From the NCBI RefSeq assembly GCF_031846645.1, contig NZ_JAVRHN010000001.1, positions 248,001-312,000 of the forward strand: a stretch of 64,000 nucleotides of DNA, read 5' to 3'. Origin of the DNA: Autumnicola psychrophila (GTDB lineage Bacteria; Bacteroidota; Bacteroidia; Flavobacteriales; Flavobacteriaceae). A program made the position numbers and the translations under genes. Shown piece by piece: positions 10,801-19,504 of this stretch. Position 1 is the stretch's first letter. Each line of letters begins with the position of its first letter. Below the pieces are notes generated by a model. That model was not told the origin of the DNA. It made no database searches and was given only the letters and a program-made list of their open reading frames with translations.

Positions 10801-13800
10801 TTCTATGAAAAAGATGTTATTCCAGACAGAGCAAAGACTTTTAAAATAGATTACTCCTGTGGGGACATTGTTAAAATTGAAGGTATCCGTTTTACCTTCA
10901 GTAATAAAAAAAATGATGAATGTGGTGAGGGAAACAAGCCTAAATGCTATTCCACAAACAACGAAACAACCGTGTTTTCTCCTTTGTATGCTGTGGCCTT
11001 TGCCAACGAGTTGTTATGTAACGGCTCAGAAGATGGAAAAATCACCATCAGGGCTTCGGGAGGAGTTCTACCTTATCGATACTATCTTAATGGAGAACTT
11101 CAGCCCGACAACATAATAGAAGGACTTGCCGGGGGTACTTACAATATTGAAGTGAGGGATGCCGAAAATAAAAGTCATTTTCTCACCACAGAAATAAAAC
11201 AACCTACTACTCCTCTTCAGCTTAAATTGATTGAACAAACTGATATTACTTGCTTTGGCGGTACAGACGGTACGGCCACTGTGGCTGCACAAGGAGGCAC
11301 TCCTGCAACTTCAGGAGAACCTTATATTTATGTTTGGGATAATGGACAGACCGGACCTACCGCGACGAATCTTGAAGCAGGAGATTATAATGTTAATGTA
11401 ATAGATACCAATGGATGTACAACCTGGCTCACTGTGACTATAATCCAGCCAGATAAACTAGTTGCTGATGCAGGCCCCGACCAGGTTCTTAATTGCGGAA
11501 TTACAACAACCTTCTTAGCTGCAAGTCTTTTAGCTGAAGATTCAGAAGAGTTTACAGGAGAGTGGACCATTATTAATGGTCCTGCCGGTGGTGGTTTTAC
11601 AGATGCAACTAATCCTCTAACTAATTTTACAGGGGCACAGGGTACTTATACATTAAGATGGAGCATTGACTGTGGTATGTCTGATGATGTCAAAATCACA
11701 TTCAGCAACTGCAACACGATTGATTTTGATGGCACAAATGACTACATTGTCTTTGGAGACAATTTCAATCGTAGTACCTATTTCTCACTGGAAGCCTGGA
11801 CCAAGCTATCGACTGAAGCTTCTTCGGGTGTAAAGACAGTTCTCTCAAAGCGAAACATGTCAAATTATAGCAGCAGCGGCTATGATCTTGTAGTTGATAA
11901 CAGAACTCCTAAATTCCGATGGAACGGGAATGTTATTTCATCATCAGACCCTATAAGCACAGATCGATGGTATCATCTGGCTGTAATAACAAATAATGAT
12001 AGCACTTATCTCTTCGTGGATGGGATACAGGTGGCACAGGGAGATGCTGCTGCACCAACAGCAAATAATTTTCCGTTTATAATAGGTGCTATATATAATA
12101 GTGAAACCCCGGCTGTTCCTTCAAATTATTTTCACGGCTGGATTGAGGAAGTAAGAATTTGGAATACTGCACTAACCACTAACCAGTTGCATTTTATGAT
12201 GAATCAAAAATTGCAGAAAAATGGAGATAACGTAAAAGGTCAAATAATTCCTCTTGATGTTCCTGAAAATCTCGCCTGGGAAAACTTAGAAGGGTATTAT
12301 CAACTCGAAAAAATTGCAAACGGTTACACCACGAGTGAGAATTCTTCAGGCATAAATGGTAGAATGGTAAACATCACTACAAGCCAACAAAGAACTGCAC
12401 CACTACCCTACATTTCAGCCAGAACAGGATATTGGTTCACAGATAATACCTGGACGAGACCTCAGGTATGGGACCCGCCAAACAGCAGAGGAATTACTGG
12501 AGAATTTATTAACTGGAACATTGCACAAATTTCGCATAAAATCAATTCCAATTTTCAGAATATCCACCTTCTGGGGTTAATTTCAAAAGAAGGAGCTCCA
12601 CAGCGTGAAAACAGTACATTGAAAATGGAAGGTTCTGTAAACAATGCCTCAGGAAACGGACTGACCATTAGCCATTACCTGGAACTTAATGGGGTAATAG
12701 ATTTAAACGGGGAGTCACAACTCATCCAAAGTGAAGGGAGTATACTTGCTGAAACCAGCAGTGGCTATATTGATCGTGAGCAACAGGGAACTGCCAGCAG
12801 CTATAACTACAACTACTGGAGTTCGCCGGTAGTTCCCCAGGGAGAAGCAAATAATTCCGGCTATACTGTGTTTGGTGTCATGAAGGACGGATCGCCTGAA
12901 AGTTTTGGTCAAAATTTAAACTTTGGAAATTCACACACTCATGCCGATAAAGAGTTTACAACCCCAAGAAAAGTGAGCAACTACTGGATAAATGCCTTCC
13001 GTGCACGTACTGCAGACGCTTATAGTTCATGGGAGCAGATCGGTAGCAATGCGCAGTTAAAGGTGGGAGAAGGATATACTATGAAGGGAACTTCAGGTGA
13101 AGCCAACCTTACAACTTTGCAGAATTATGTTTTCAGAGGAAAACCAAATAACGGTACGATTACTTTGAATATCGGTCCAAATCAGAATTATCTGATTGGA
13201 AATCCTTACCCTTCAGCTTTAAGCGTAAACGAATTTTTCCTGGACAACCTGAAGGATATTAATGGTGGTAGAAATGACCAAAACGCTTTTAACGGTGCTC
13301 TGTATTTCTGGGATCATTTCTCCGGTAAAACACACGTATTATCTGAATATGTTGGAGGTTATGCAGTACTTAATTTGGTAGGGGCCGTTGCGGCAATTGC
13401 TACAGATGAAAGAATTAATGCCACAGGCGACAGCAGTGACAGAGAACCGGGAGATTTTATTCCTGTGGGACAGGGATTCTTTATTAATACTGAAATTAAT
13501 CAGTCCTCTGGAGCTGAACTGGAAGGAAACGGTGGTGTCGTTAAATTTAAAAACAATCAGAGAAGGTTCAGAAAAGAAGGATCAAATTCGCAGTTCCTTA
13601 AGCCGGAAACCAGGCAGAAAACAGCAAAAACTGAAGAAGACAGGTCTAAAATAAGATTGAACTTCCAGTCTCCTTTAGGATACCACAGGCAAATCCTTCT
13701 TGGAGTGGACCAGAACGCCTCAAATGATTTCGACCTTGGCTATGATGCACTACTTAACGATTATAACCTGGAGGACATGTTCTGGCTTATTGATGGCTGG

Positions 13801-14469
13801 GAATATGTGATCCAGGGAGTAGGGCATATAAATCCAGAACAGGTGTTGCCGATTGGTCTTCGGATAGAAAAAGCAGGAGAGCTTAAAATTTTAATCGCCG
13901 AATTGGAAAATATTTCTGAAAATGTGGAAATTTACATCAGGGATAAATCTACTGAAACCTATCACGATCTTCGGAATTCTGAATATAACTTAGAAATTGA
14001 ACCGGGAGATTACTACGAGCGCTTCGAAATTGTATTCCAAAAACCTGCAATTCCTGAAGAGGAAGAGGAAGACAATCCTAAAGAAAATCCGGGCGATGGT
14101 GAATCTCCTGAAGAAGGAGAAGGAGAAACACCTGGCGAAGACGAAAACCCTGAAGAGGGCAGTGAAAATCCTGATACCGAAAATCCAAAGGAGAATCCGG
14201 AGGATGAAAATGGGCAAAATTCAGCAGGGATCTCTTTAGAGTACTTAATGGACAGGAAACAACTGGTAATTTACAACCCGGGAGCACAAAAAATTGATGA
14301 AGTGCGGATTTTCACCCTTAATGGGCAGCAACTAGAGACTTTTACCGAATCCACAACAGAAAAAGAGATCTATCTCCACCTGATGCGGCCGGTAAGTACT
14401 TCAGTCTATATTGTAAAAGTGCATACTGCTGAAAAAGTCTACAACAAAAAAATTATTGTAGACAAATAA
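7843..14469 (+). CDS. Giant T9SS-exported surface protein with HYR and SprB repeats, LamG and sorting tail
   Basis: The product is 2208 residues from the ATG at 7843. I prefer this to the in-frame ATG at 7804 because it puts a clean signal peptide (LNALILLAFLFLSVGMFSS) at the N-terminus and leaves the TAnnTTTG box upstream. Order: one SprB-like repeat (about 37-110); three near-identical HYR modules of 79 residues (119-355) with 'DNCGIQSITN' and 'VITWTVTDDSNN'; further HYR-like modules to about 510; several SprB repeats with 'GGTAPYTFSWG' and 'YSVTVTDKNGC'; a less recognisable cysteine-containing stretch; more SprB repeats; a LamG domain from about 1292; the long region shared with the preceding gene; a Glu/Pro/Asn-rich linker; and a T9SS tail (about 2130 to end) with 'VRIFTLNGQQ' and 'YNKKIIVDK'. 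Likely a surface adhesin exported by T9SS. The ligand is unknown. Confidence 0.9.
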   Translation: MGEITPRLNALILLAFLFLSVGMFSSTEGETYVAISISSNTQDVTCIGGSDGAIDIAVSGGSNGYNFSWSGPDGFSSSSEDISGLSAGTYNLTVTDNSSPTPQESSTSVTISEDDDVNPTISAPADITVNTDPDKCTASNVTLGTPDANDNCAIKGITNNAPSVFPIGNTVITWTVIDDYNNTETATQNVTVEDNQYPTISAPADITVNTDTDKCTASNITLGTPDANDNCGIQSITNDAPSVFPIGNTVITWTVTDDSNNTQTATQNVIVEDNQNPGISPPADITVNTDTDKCTASNVTLGTPDANDNCGIQSITNDAPSVFPIGNTVITWTVTDDSNNTQTATQNVTVEDNQKPVIIHNGNQIIENDTGECSAFVEVSADAADNCGVPAPTGTRNDGMSLTDPYPVGTTIITWQVLDNNENSATAVEQHVTVQDKEAPALPEIQDIISGCEYTVTAPVTSDNCSGEITGTTSDPLSYSTEGTHTITWKFQDDAGNTSSLNQEITISPLGAEIEFENISCHGANDGSIEVMFAYGGHNSFEYSIDGANWQTDNSFSALVPGIYNIQLRDSKKPDCVLVLDADLEITQPEVLTSSIYSKTDVLCKGLATGEITALATGGTAPYTFSWGSLGFGERKQNLPAGEYTLIVIDANGCETAPITVEITEPESFIEITEVTSTSGCFGENNGTATVSATGGTGNYSYLWDNGQITQTATGLAPGEHTVIVTDENDCQKERTITVSAPAKLEISGFLTTETTSYGSATGSATVQVTGGTPTYNFEWSNGHVGQTASNLLAGTYSVTVTDKNGCTTTKDVVVVDSLDAEILPTSICDNKEDIIRTSSFSIVDGGARGGTAPYKYEWTFKGDASISNYTGIETPKIKYGSIGDKEISVKITDVNGLTLTKTIIQYVGGCFSTDCGSNDLTADDYYIGDSSGTPITAENCGSAEDRFIYIYIPSNPSRYSLSVEFIFSIENIESGNIQNFKELGCFYEKDVIPDRAKTFKIDYSCGDIVKIEGIRFTFSNKKNDECGEGNKPKCYSTNNETTVFSPLYAVAFANELLCNGSEDGKITIRASGGVLPYRYYLNGELQPDNIIEGLAGGTYNIEVRDAENKSHFLTTEIKQPTTPLQLKLIEQTDITCFGGTDGTATVAAQGGTPATSGEPYIYVWDNGQTGPTATNLEAGDYNVNVIDTNGCTTWLTVTIIQPDKLVADAGPDQVLNCGITTTFLAASLLAEDSEEFTGEWTIINGPAGGGFTDATNPLTNFTGAQGTYTLRWSIDCGMSDDVKITFSNCNTIDFDGTNDYIVFGDNFNRSTYFSLEAWTKLSTEASSGVKTVLSKRNMSNYSSSGYDLVVDNRTPKFRWNGNVISSSDPISTDRWYHLAVITNNDSTYLFVDGIQVAQGDAAAPTANNFPFIIGAIYNSETPAVPSNYFHGWIEEVRIWNTALTTNQLHFMMNQKLQKNGDNVKGQIIPLDVPENLAWENLEGYYQLEKIANGYTTSENSSGINGRMVNITTSQQRTAPLPYISARTGYWFTDNTWTRPQVWDPPNSRGITGEFINWNIAQISHKINSNFQNIHLLGLISKEGAPQRENSTLKMEGSVNNASGNGLTISHYLELNGVIDLNGESQLIQSEGSILAETSSGYIDREQQGTASSYNYNYWSSPVVPQGEANNSGYTVFGVMKDGSPESFGQNLNFGNSHTHADKEFTTPRKVSNYWINAFRARTADAYSSWEQIGSNAQLKVGEGYTMKGTSGEANLTTLQNYVFRGKPNNGTITLNIGPNQNYLIGNPYPSALSVNEFFLDNLKDINGGRNDQNAFNGALYFWDHFSGKTHVLSEYVGGYAVLNLVGAVAAIATDERINATGDSSDREPGDFIPVGQGFFINTEINQSSGAELEGNGGVVKFKNNQRRFRKEGSNSQFLKPETRQKTAKTEEDRSKIRLNFQSPLGYHRQILLGVDQNASNDFDLGYDALLNDYNLEDMFWLIDGWEYVIQGVGHINPEQVLPIGLRIEKAGELKILIAELENISENVEIYIRDKSTETYHDLRNSEYNLEIEPGDYYERFEIVFQKPAIPEEEEEDNPKENPGDGESPEEGEGETPGEDENPEEGSENPDTENPKENPEDENGQNSAGISLEYLMDRKQLVIYNPGAQKIDEVRIFTLNGQQLETFTESTTEKEIYLHLMRPVSTSVYIVKVHTAEKVYNKKIIVDK
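8197..8907 (+). repeat. Three tandem 237-bp repeats encoding HYR modules
   Basis: Units start at 8197, 8434 and 8671, exactly 237 bases (79 codons) apart. A fourth, diverged module begins at 8908. Units 2 and 3 differ at only about 15 positions by eye, many of them silent. This indicates recent duplication or gene conversion inside the coding sequence. Confidence 0.9.
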
Positions 14470-14494
14470 ATGATTAATGTAAAGACTGGATGCC

Positions 14495-14536
14495 GAAAAT
14501 TGCCATTTTAGAGCTGGCTCTAATATGGCAATTTTC
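14495..14536. terminator. 19-bp-stem inverted repeat at a convergent junction, built from two dispersed motifs
   Basis: Arm 14495-14513 (GAAAATTGCCATTTTAGAG) pairs with 14518-14536 (CTCTAATATGGCAATTTTC), with one mismatch and a 4-base loop CTGG. Each arm is a copy of the dispersed AAAATGGCAATTTTC motif. The hairpin lies 25 bases after the giant gene and overlaps the rsmG stop codon. It could end transcription from both sides, although it is AT-rich and has no long T tract. Confidence 0.55.
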
Positions 14537-15164
14537 AGCCTTTATATTTTAACGGAAGGTGTACCACTTTTTTGGTCTCGTAGAAATCTTCTTCAAAATA
14601 ATCTGTGAGATTATAAATTTTAGCCGTTTTATAGTCCTGAAGTTCTTCAGAAAGATCACCACCTTTAAGATAAAGGATTCCGTTTTTTAGTTCGTGATTA
14701 CTTTTTTTGGCTATTTTACCTTTTGTCCAATGCACAAATGTAGGCATGGCTGCCACTGCCCTGCTCACTATAAAATCGAAATGGCCTTTTATCTCTTCTA
14801 CCCTCGCATTGGTGGTTTTTACATTTTGAAGCTGTAAACCTTCAGAAACTTCTTCCACCACTTTTATTTTTTTTCCGATGGAATCGACGAGATGAAATTC
14901 CGTTTCGGGAAAAAGAATAGCCAGGGGTATTCCAGGAAAACCGCCACCAGTACCCACATCAAGAATTTTCGCACCGGGATTAAATTGCTGGATCTTCGCA
15001 ATTCCCAGCGAGTGTAGCACATGCCTTAGATATAATTCATCAATATCCTTACGACTTACTACATTTATCTTTAGATTCCAGTCCTTGTAAAGTTCTTCAA
15101 GTTTTCTGAATTTTGTTTGCTGATCTTCAGATAAATCGGGAAAATATTTGAGTATTAATTCCAA
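14535..15164 (-). CDS. rsmG: 16S rRNA (guanine(527)-N7)-methyltransferase RsmG
   Basis: The 209-residue protein has the length expected for RsmG (GidB), which uses S-adenosylmethionine to methylate N7 of G527 in 16S rRNA. The SAM-binding motif 'ILDVGTGGGFPGIPLA' is at about residues 67-82, preceded by the family-typical 'WNLKINVVSRKD' and 'LYLRHVLHSL'. 'DFIVSRAVAAM' lies later. The start codon is TTG (15162-15164); no ATG fits nearby, and the TACTTTTG promoter box just upstream supports this start. It is transcribed divergently from the desaturase and convergently with the giant T9SS gene. The stop codon overlaps the inverted repeat at 14495-14536. Confidence 0.93.
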   Translation of the reverse strand: MELILKYFPDLSEDQQTKFRKLEELYKDWNLKINVVSRKDIDELYLRHVLHSLGIAKIQQFNPGAKILDVGTGGGFPGIPLAILFPETEFHLVDSIGKKIKVVEEVSEGLQLQNVKTTNARVEEIKGHFDFIVSRAVAAMPTFVHWTKGKIAKKSNHELKNGILYLKGGDLSEELQDYKTAKIYNLTDYFEEDFYETKKVVHLPLKYKG

Positions 15165-15181
15165 TTATTTTTGCTTTTTGG

Positions 15182-15189
15182 CAAAAGTA
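15182..15189 (-). promoter_or_regulatory. Putative -7 promoter box TACTTTTG for rsmG
   Basis: Read on the minus strand this matches TAnnTTTG. It lies 17 bases before the rsmG TTG start, giving a very short leader. The -33 TTG is not clear. Confidence 0.45.
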
Positions 15190-15243
15190 GCAATTTGCGG
15201 CTTAAAAGTTGCACATTTAATTCATTCACAAAATTTAATATTT

Positions 15244-15251
15244 TACCTTTG
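15244..15251 (+). promoter_or_regulatory. Putative -7 promoter box TACCTTTG for the desaturase
   Basis: This is an exact TAnnTTTG match 18 bases before the ATG at 15270. It sits in the divergent region shared with rsmG and supports the ATG at 15270 over the in-frame codon at 15171. Confidence 0.5.
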
Positions 15252-15269
15252 AACATTAAAGCAAAAACA

Positions 15270-16379
15270 ATGGAAGTACCCCAAGATGATAATATCCGAT
15301 TCTCCCGGGTCGATTCAGCAAAATTTTTCAGAACACTTAATAAGCGGGTAAATTCCTATTTTAAAGAAAATAACTTAAGGAAAACAGGAAACTGGAAGCT
15401 TCACTTAAAGGCTTTGGTAATGTTTTCTATATTCCTGATGCCGTACTTCCTTATCCTGACTTTGGATATTTCCCAATGGTGGATGTTACTTTTAACCGTA
15501 GTAATGGGAGCCGGAATGGCCGGTGTGGGGATGAACATCATGCACGATGGTAACCACGGATCTTATTCTTCAAAGAAGTGGGTCAACAAATTTATGGGAG
15601 GCACCATCTATGTTTTAGCGGGAAATGTCTACAACTGGCAGGTCCAGCACAATGTTTTGCATCATACTTATACGAATATTCATGGACATGACGAAGATCT
15701 TGATGCAGGACGTATTATTCGATTCTCAAAACATGCGGAATGGCTAAAAATCCACAGGTTTCAGCATTATTATTCTGTTTTTCTTTATGGACTACTAACT
15801 TTTAACTGGGCTCTAACTACAGATTTCAAGCAAACCAAGAGATACTTAAAGAAAAAGTTATCCTATGGGAAACTTCCCAATCCTGTGACGCAATGGAGCA
15901 TAATTGCTATCACTAAACTTATTTATGTAGCTATTTGGATTGTTATCCCTATGCTGTTTTTATCTGTGGCATGGTGGAAAATACTAATAGGTTTCTTTGT
16001 AATGCACTACACCGCAGGGCTTATTTTAAGTATTGTATTTCAACTTGCCCATGTAGTGAAGGAAACCGATATGCCGCTACCGGATAATACCGGTTCTATG
16101 AAAAATACCTGGGCAATTCATCAGTTATTTACAACAGTTAATTTTTCTACTAAAAATAAAATTGTGAATTGGTTTACGGGCGGATTAAACCACCAGGTTG
16201 AACATCATATTTTTCCAAATATCAGCCATATTCACTACTCTAATATTTCAAAAATCGTAAAGCAGACGGCACAGGAATGTAACCTGCCTTACAACGAATA
16301 TAAAACCACACGCGCAGCTATAAAAGCCCATTTTCAGTTTTTAAAAGAGATGGGTTCAAAACCTGCAATTTCAAGTTAA
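15270..16379 (+). CDS. Membrane fatty acid (acyl-lipid/acyl-CoA) desaturase
   Basis: The 369-residue integral-membrane di-iron desaturase introduces a double bond into a fatty acyl chain, affecting membrane fluidity. Three histidine boxes are visible: HDGNH (92-96), HNVLHH (127-132) and HQVEHH (308-313). The last has the form typical of front-end or linoleoyl-type desaturases. Hydrophobic stretches near residues 50-90 and 200-280 fit four membrane helices. The start at 15270 follows a TAnnTTTG box; the longer frame from 15171 would contain the promoter. The aminotransferase begins 23 bases downstream and may be co-transcribed. Regiospecificity cannot be read from the sequence. Confidence 0.88.
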   Translation: MEVPQDDNIRFSRVDSAKFFRTLNKRVNSYFKENNLRKTGNWKLHLKALVMFSIFLMPYFLILTLDISQWWMLLLTVVMGAGMAGVGMNIMHDGNHGSYSSKKWVNKFMGGTIYVLAGNVYNWQVQHNVLHHTYTNIHGHDEDLDAGRIIRFSKHAEWLKIHRFQHYYSVFLYGLLTFNWALTTDFKQTKRYLKKKLSYGKLPNPVTQWSIIAITKLIYVAIWIVIPMLFLSVAWWKILIGFFVMHYTAGLILSIVFQLAHVVKETDMPLPDNTGSMKNTWAIHQLFTTVNFSTKNKIVNWFTGGLNHQVEHHIFPNISHIHYSNISKIVKQTAQECNLPYNEYKTTRAAIKAHFQFLKEMGSKPAISS

Positions 16380-16402
16380 ACAACCTTTTTTAATCAACTA
16401 AG

Positions 16403-17596
16403 ATGCAAGAAAAATTATCAAACAGGATTAACAATTTAGCAACGTCCCAAACCCTGGCAATGGCGGCAAAAGCGCGTGAATTAAGAGCCGAAGGAAAGGA
16501 CATCATTGGATTAAGCTTGGGGGAACCCGATTTTAACACACCAGACTTTATTAAAGAAGCTGCCATACAGGCAATTAATGATAATTATAACTCCTACTCT
16601 CCCGTAGATGGTTACGTTGAGCTGAAAGATGCTATAATTACCAAGTTTAAAAGAGATAATAATTTAACTTACAATCATTCACAGATCGTTGTTTCTACCG
16701 GAGCCAAGCAATCGCTTGCCAACGTTGCATTGGTTCTACTAAATGAAGGAGATGAGGTTCTTCTGCCCTGCCCTTATTGGGTAAGTTATGCCGAGATAGT
16801 GAAACTGGCTGAAGGAGTTCCTGTTGAGGTTCCAACTTCTGTAGAGACTGATTTTAAAATGACGCCGGAGCAACTTGAAAAAGCCATTACTCCAAAAACA
16901 AAAATGATTTGGTACAGCTCTCCCTGTAACCCTAGCGGAATGGTGTACAGCAAAGAAGAACTAAGAGCTTTAGCTGATGTATTGGCGAAATACCCCGATA
17001 TTATCGTGGTTAGCGACGAAATTTATGAGCACATTAACTACGGGGACGGGCATGCCTCTATGGCCGAATTTGAAGATATGTATGAGCGCACCGTTACTGT
17101 AAACGGAGTAGCAAAAGCCTTTGCAATGACTGGGTGGCGTATAGGTTATATAGGTGCTCCTGCATGGATTGCCCGCGCCTGCAATAAACTACAGGGGCAG
17201 GTAACAAGTGGAGCAAACTGTATTGCGCAACGTGCCGTTATAACTGCGCTCGAGGCTCCTGTTAGCAAGATTAGTTATATGGTGGATAAATTTAAATCCA
17301 GACGTAAACTAATTATTGATCTTTTAAATGAAATAGAGGGCTTTATTACAACCGAGCCGCAAGGTGCTTTTTATGTATTCCCAAATATTTCTTCCTTCTT
17401 CGGAAAAACAATAAAAGGCCACAAAATTGAAAACGCTACAGATTTTTCAATGTTTCTATTAGAAGAAGCTTTAGTGGCGACAGTTACAGGAGACGCTTTT
17501 GGAAATGCGGATTGTATAAGAATTTCCTATGCAGCCAGTGAAGAACAAATTGAAGAAGCTTTAAAAAGAATAAAAGCTGCTGTTTCTGAAGCATAA
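16403..17596 (+). CDS. Class I PLP-dependent aminotransferase, aspartate aminotransferase type
   Basis: This 397-residue fold-type I aminotransferase probably transfers the amino group between aspartate and 2-oxoglutarate in the cytoplasm. Visible motifs are 'STGAKQSLANV' (98-108), 'NPSG' (176-179), 'SDEIYEH' with the pyridine-nitrogen Asp205, and the Schiff-base Lys238 in 'VAKAFAMTGWRIGY'. The C-terminal 'IRISYAAS' carries the substrate-carboxylate arginine. Length and motifs fit the AspC/AspB Igamma subgroup, but closely related prephenate or alanine aminotransferases cannot be excluded. It is followed by a strong terminator. Confidence 0.87.
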   Translation: MQEKLSNRINNLATSQTLAMAAKARELRAEGKDIIGLSLGEPDFNTPDFIKEAAIQAINDNYNSYSPVDGYVELKDAIITKFKRDNNLTYNHSQIVVSTGAKQSLANVALVLLNEGDEVLLPCPYWVSYAEIVKLAEGVPVEVPTSVETDFKMTPEQLEKAITPKTKMIWYSSPCNPSGMVYSKEELRALADVLAKYPDIIVVSDEIYEHINYGDGHASMAEFEDMYERTVTVNGVAKAFAMTGWRIGYIGAPAWIARACNKLQGQVTSGANCIAQRAVITALEAPVSKISYMVDKFKSRRKLIIDLLNEIEGFITTEPQGAFYVFPNISSFFGKTIKGHKIENATDFSMFLLEEALVATVTGDAFGNADCIRISYAASEEQIEEALKRIKAAVSEA

Positions 17597-17617
17597 AAAT
17601 CAAGATTTTGATATTTA

Positions 17618-17655
17618 AACCTCACAGTTCTCCGGGATCTGTGAGGTTTTTTTAT
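17618..17655 (+). terminator. Rho-independent terminator after the aminotransferase
   Basis: AACCTCACAG (17618-17627) pairs perfectly with CTGTGAGGTT (17639-17648) across an 11-base loop and is followed by a T run. It lies 21 bases after the stop codon. Confidence 0.9.
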
Positions 17656-17741
17656 TTTGATTAAACGCTATTGAACCGGACATTTAGTTCACCTCCCCCT
17701 GCAAGGTATAGAAACCTTGAGGCCTTTTAAGATGCTACCGG

Positions 17742-17760
17742 AAAAATGGCCAATATCGGC
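17742..17760 (+). repeat. Dispersed intergenic motif copy
   Basis: AAAAATGGCCAATATCGGC is preceded by GATGCTACC, matching the extended consensus GATGCnn...AAAATGGCAATTATCGnCC. It lies between convergent genes. Confidence 0.5.
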
Positions 17761-17776
17761 TTCTAACAAAATATCC

Positions 17777-17837
17777 GCGTGAGGGATAGGAGCGGCTACC
17801 GTGTAGCGCGGATAGCCCGGCCCGCAGGGCACGCCCA
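17777..17837 (+). repeat. REP-like element, copy A (GCGTnAGGGAT...GCCCGGCCCG)
   Basis: It begins GCGTGAGGGATAGGAGCGG and ends TAGCCCGGCCCGCAGGGCAC followed by GCCCA. A second copy lies at 32773-32858 with the same conserved ends and a different middle. The 3' part can fold (GCCC...GGGC). I recall similar elements between genes in other Flavobacteriaceae but could not check this. Confidence 0.65.
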
Positions 17838-18007
17838 ATCAAAAACCTCATTAAAAACGTTTCAGGAATAGGATGATGTTTTTTCACCCTTCCGTCTTTA
17901 TCAGCCTGCGGCGGGAAGCTACCTTTCCTTGAAAAAAGGGAAAAAACTTTGGTAATATCCGGTTAGTCCTGCAAGGCCTTTTCACTCTTCACTTTTTTCC
18001 TCAACAA

Positions 18008-19504
18008 TTACCTGTTTCTCCAGAAGAAAGGAGTGAGAATTATAAGTACTGTAAAGAGCTCAAGCCTCCCGATAAGCATTAAAAAAGCGCACCACCACTT
18101 TCCGAAATCGGGTAGCATATCAAAATTATTCACAGGGCTAAGGCCGCCAAAAGCAGGACCAATATTACCAAGGGAAGAAGCAGCACCACCAATAGCAGTT
18201 TCGAAGTCAAGATCCAAAGAAGCAAGTACCACCGCTCCTATGATGAAAGACAGCATATAAAGAATAAAGAAACCAAGAATGTTAAATACGATTTCTTTAC
18301 TAATCGATTTTTTATTGAAACGTACCGGAAGAATGGCGTTTGGGTGAAGCGCCCTTTTAAATTCGATTATTCCATTTTTGATCATAATAATATGCCGCAT
18401 CACTTTAACACCCCCTGCTGTAGAACCTGCAGAACCTCCCAGGAAAAACATCCCGAAGAAGAAAATCGTTAGGAACGGAGTCCACATTGTATAATCGGCT
18501 GAAACAAATCCTGTGGTTGTTATTACCGCCAAAACCTGAAATAGCGAATGTCTGAAGGCACTTTCTGCCTCTCCCCAAACCATGGGATGATCTATGGAAG
18601 ACAAGCCTACATCTGCCTGGAAATAAATGATAAGAGCAGCAATAATTGTAAACGAAGCTATGAAATAAAAGTACCACCTGAATTCATCATCATGCAGCAC
18701 CCGCTGAACTTTTCCTTTAAAACTAAAGTAACTCATAACGAAGTTACTTCCAGCGAGGAACATAAATAATATGATAATATACTGAATGATGGGCTGATCG
18801 TTCCAATAAGCTACGCTGGCATTTTTTGTCGAAAAACCTCCAGTTGAAAGGGTACTGAGAGCATGATTTGCCGCATCAAAGAGATTCATTCCTGCTACTT
18901 TCAGCAAAATAGTTTCAGCTATTGTATAGCTAACATAAATAAGCCACAGTCGTTTAGCTGTATCTGTAATCCGTGGTTTCAGTTTATCAGCACTAGGGCC
19001 GGGAGCTTCCGCTGCAAAAAGCTGCATTCCTCCAATACCAAGTAAAGGTAATATAGCTATAGCCAGAACGATAATTCCCATTCCTCCTATCCAGTGCGTA
19101 AGACTGCGCCAAAAGAGAATACCTTTAGGAACTACTTCAATATCGTTGAGAATAGAAGCACCGGTTGTGGTATAGCCCGACATAGTTTCAAAAAAAGCAT
19201 TGGTAAACCTTGGAATAGATTCACTTATCACATACGGAAGCGTACCACTCAAGGCCATAAAAATCCAGCCAAAAGTTACAATTATATAACCTTCTCTCTG
19301 CTTCATGTCCTTGTTGTGCCCCCGGGTAGAAAACATTAATAAGGTTCCAACAAAAAGTGTAATTAATGCTGATGTGGATATTTCCATGGTCACACCGTCT
19401 TCGTAGTACCAACTTACGAGAACGGCGGTTAACATAAAGCCTCCATTGCAAATTAGCAACAGGCCCATGACATGCATAATAATCTGGTAGTTAAGTCTTG
19501 GCAT
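18008..19504 (-). CDS. trkH: TrkH-family potassium uptake channel subunit
   Basis: This 498-residue polytopic inner-membrane protein is the ion-conducting subunit of a Trk/Ktr-type K+ uptake system. It contains the four pore-loop-like segments of the family, for example 'SGYTTTGASIL', 'LSTLSTGGFSTKN', 'ITTTGFVSADY' and 'GAASSLGNIGPAFG', separated by membrane pairs. The ATG overlaps the trkA stop codon (TAATG), so the two are translationally coupled. Its partner TrkA is the cytoplasmic gating subunit. The gene is convergent with the aminotransferase. Confidence 0.92.
   Translation of the reverse strand: MPRLNYQIIMHVMGLLLICNGGFMLTAVLVSWYYEDGVTMEISTSALITLFVGTLLMFSTRGHNKDMKQREGYIIVTFGWIFMALSGTLPYVISESIPRFTNAFFETMSGYTTTGASILNDIEVVPKGILFWRSLTHWIGGMGIIVLAIAILPLLGIGGMQLFAAEAPGPSADKLKPRITDTAKRLWLIYVSYTIAETILLKVAGMNLFDAANHALSTLSTGGFSTKNASVAYWNDQPIIQYIIILFMFLAGSNFVMSYFSFKGKVQRVLHDDEFRWYFYFIASFTIIAALIIYFQADVGLSSIDHPMVWGEAESAFRHSLFQVLAVITTTGFVSADYTMWTPFLTIFFFGMFFLGGSAGSTAGGVKVMRHIIMIKNGIIEFKRALHPNAILPVRFNKKSISKEIVFNILGFFILYMLSFIIGAVVLASLDLDFETAIGGAASSLGNIGPAFGGLSPVNNFDMLPDFGKWWCAFLMLIGRLELFTVLIILTPFFWRNR

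Larger units (their letters stand above)
17597..18007. other. Repeat-bearing convergent intergenic region (aminotransferase/trkH)
   Basis: These 411 bases hold no gene. They contain the aminotransferase terminator (17618-17655), one dispersed motif (17742-17760), one copy of the GCGTnAGGGAT element (17777-17837), and a weak inverted repeat around 17929-17942 (CCTTGAAAAAAGGG). The stretch is relatively GC-rich near 17780-17900 and looks like accumulated repeats. Confidence 0.6.
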
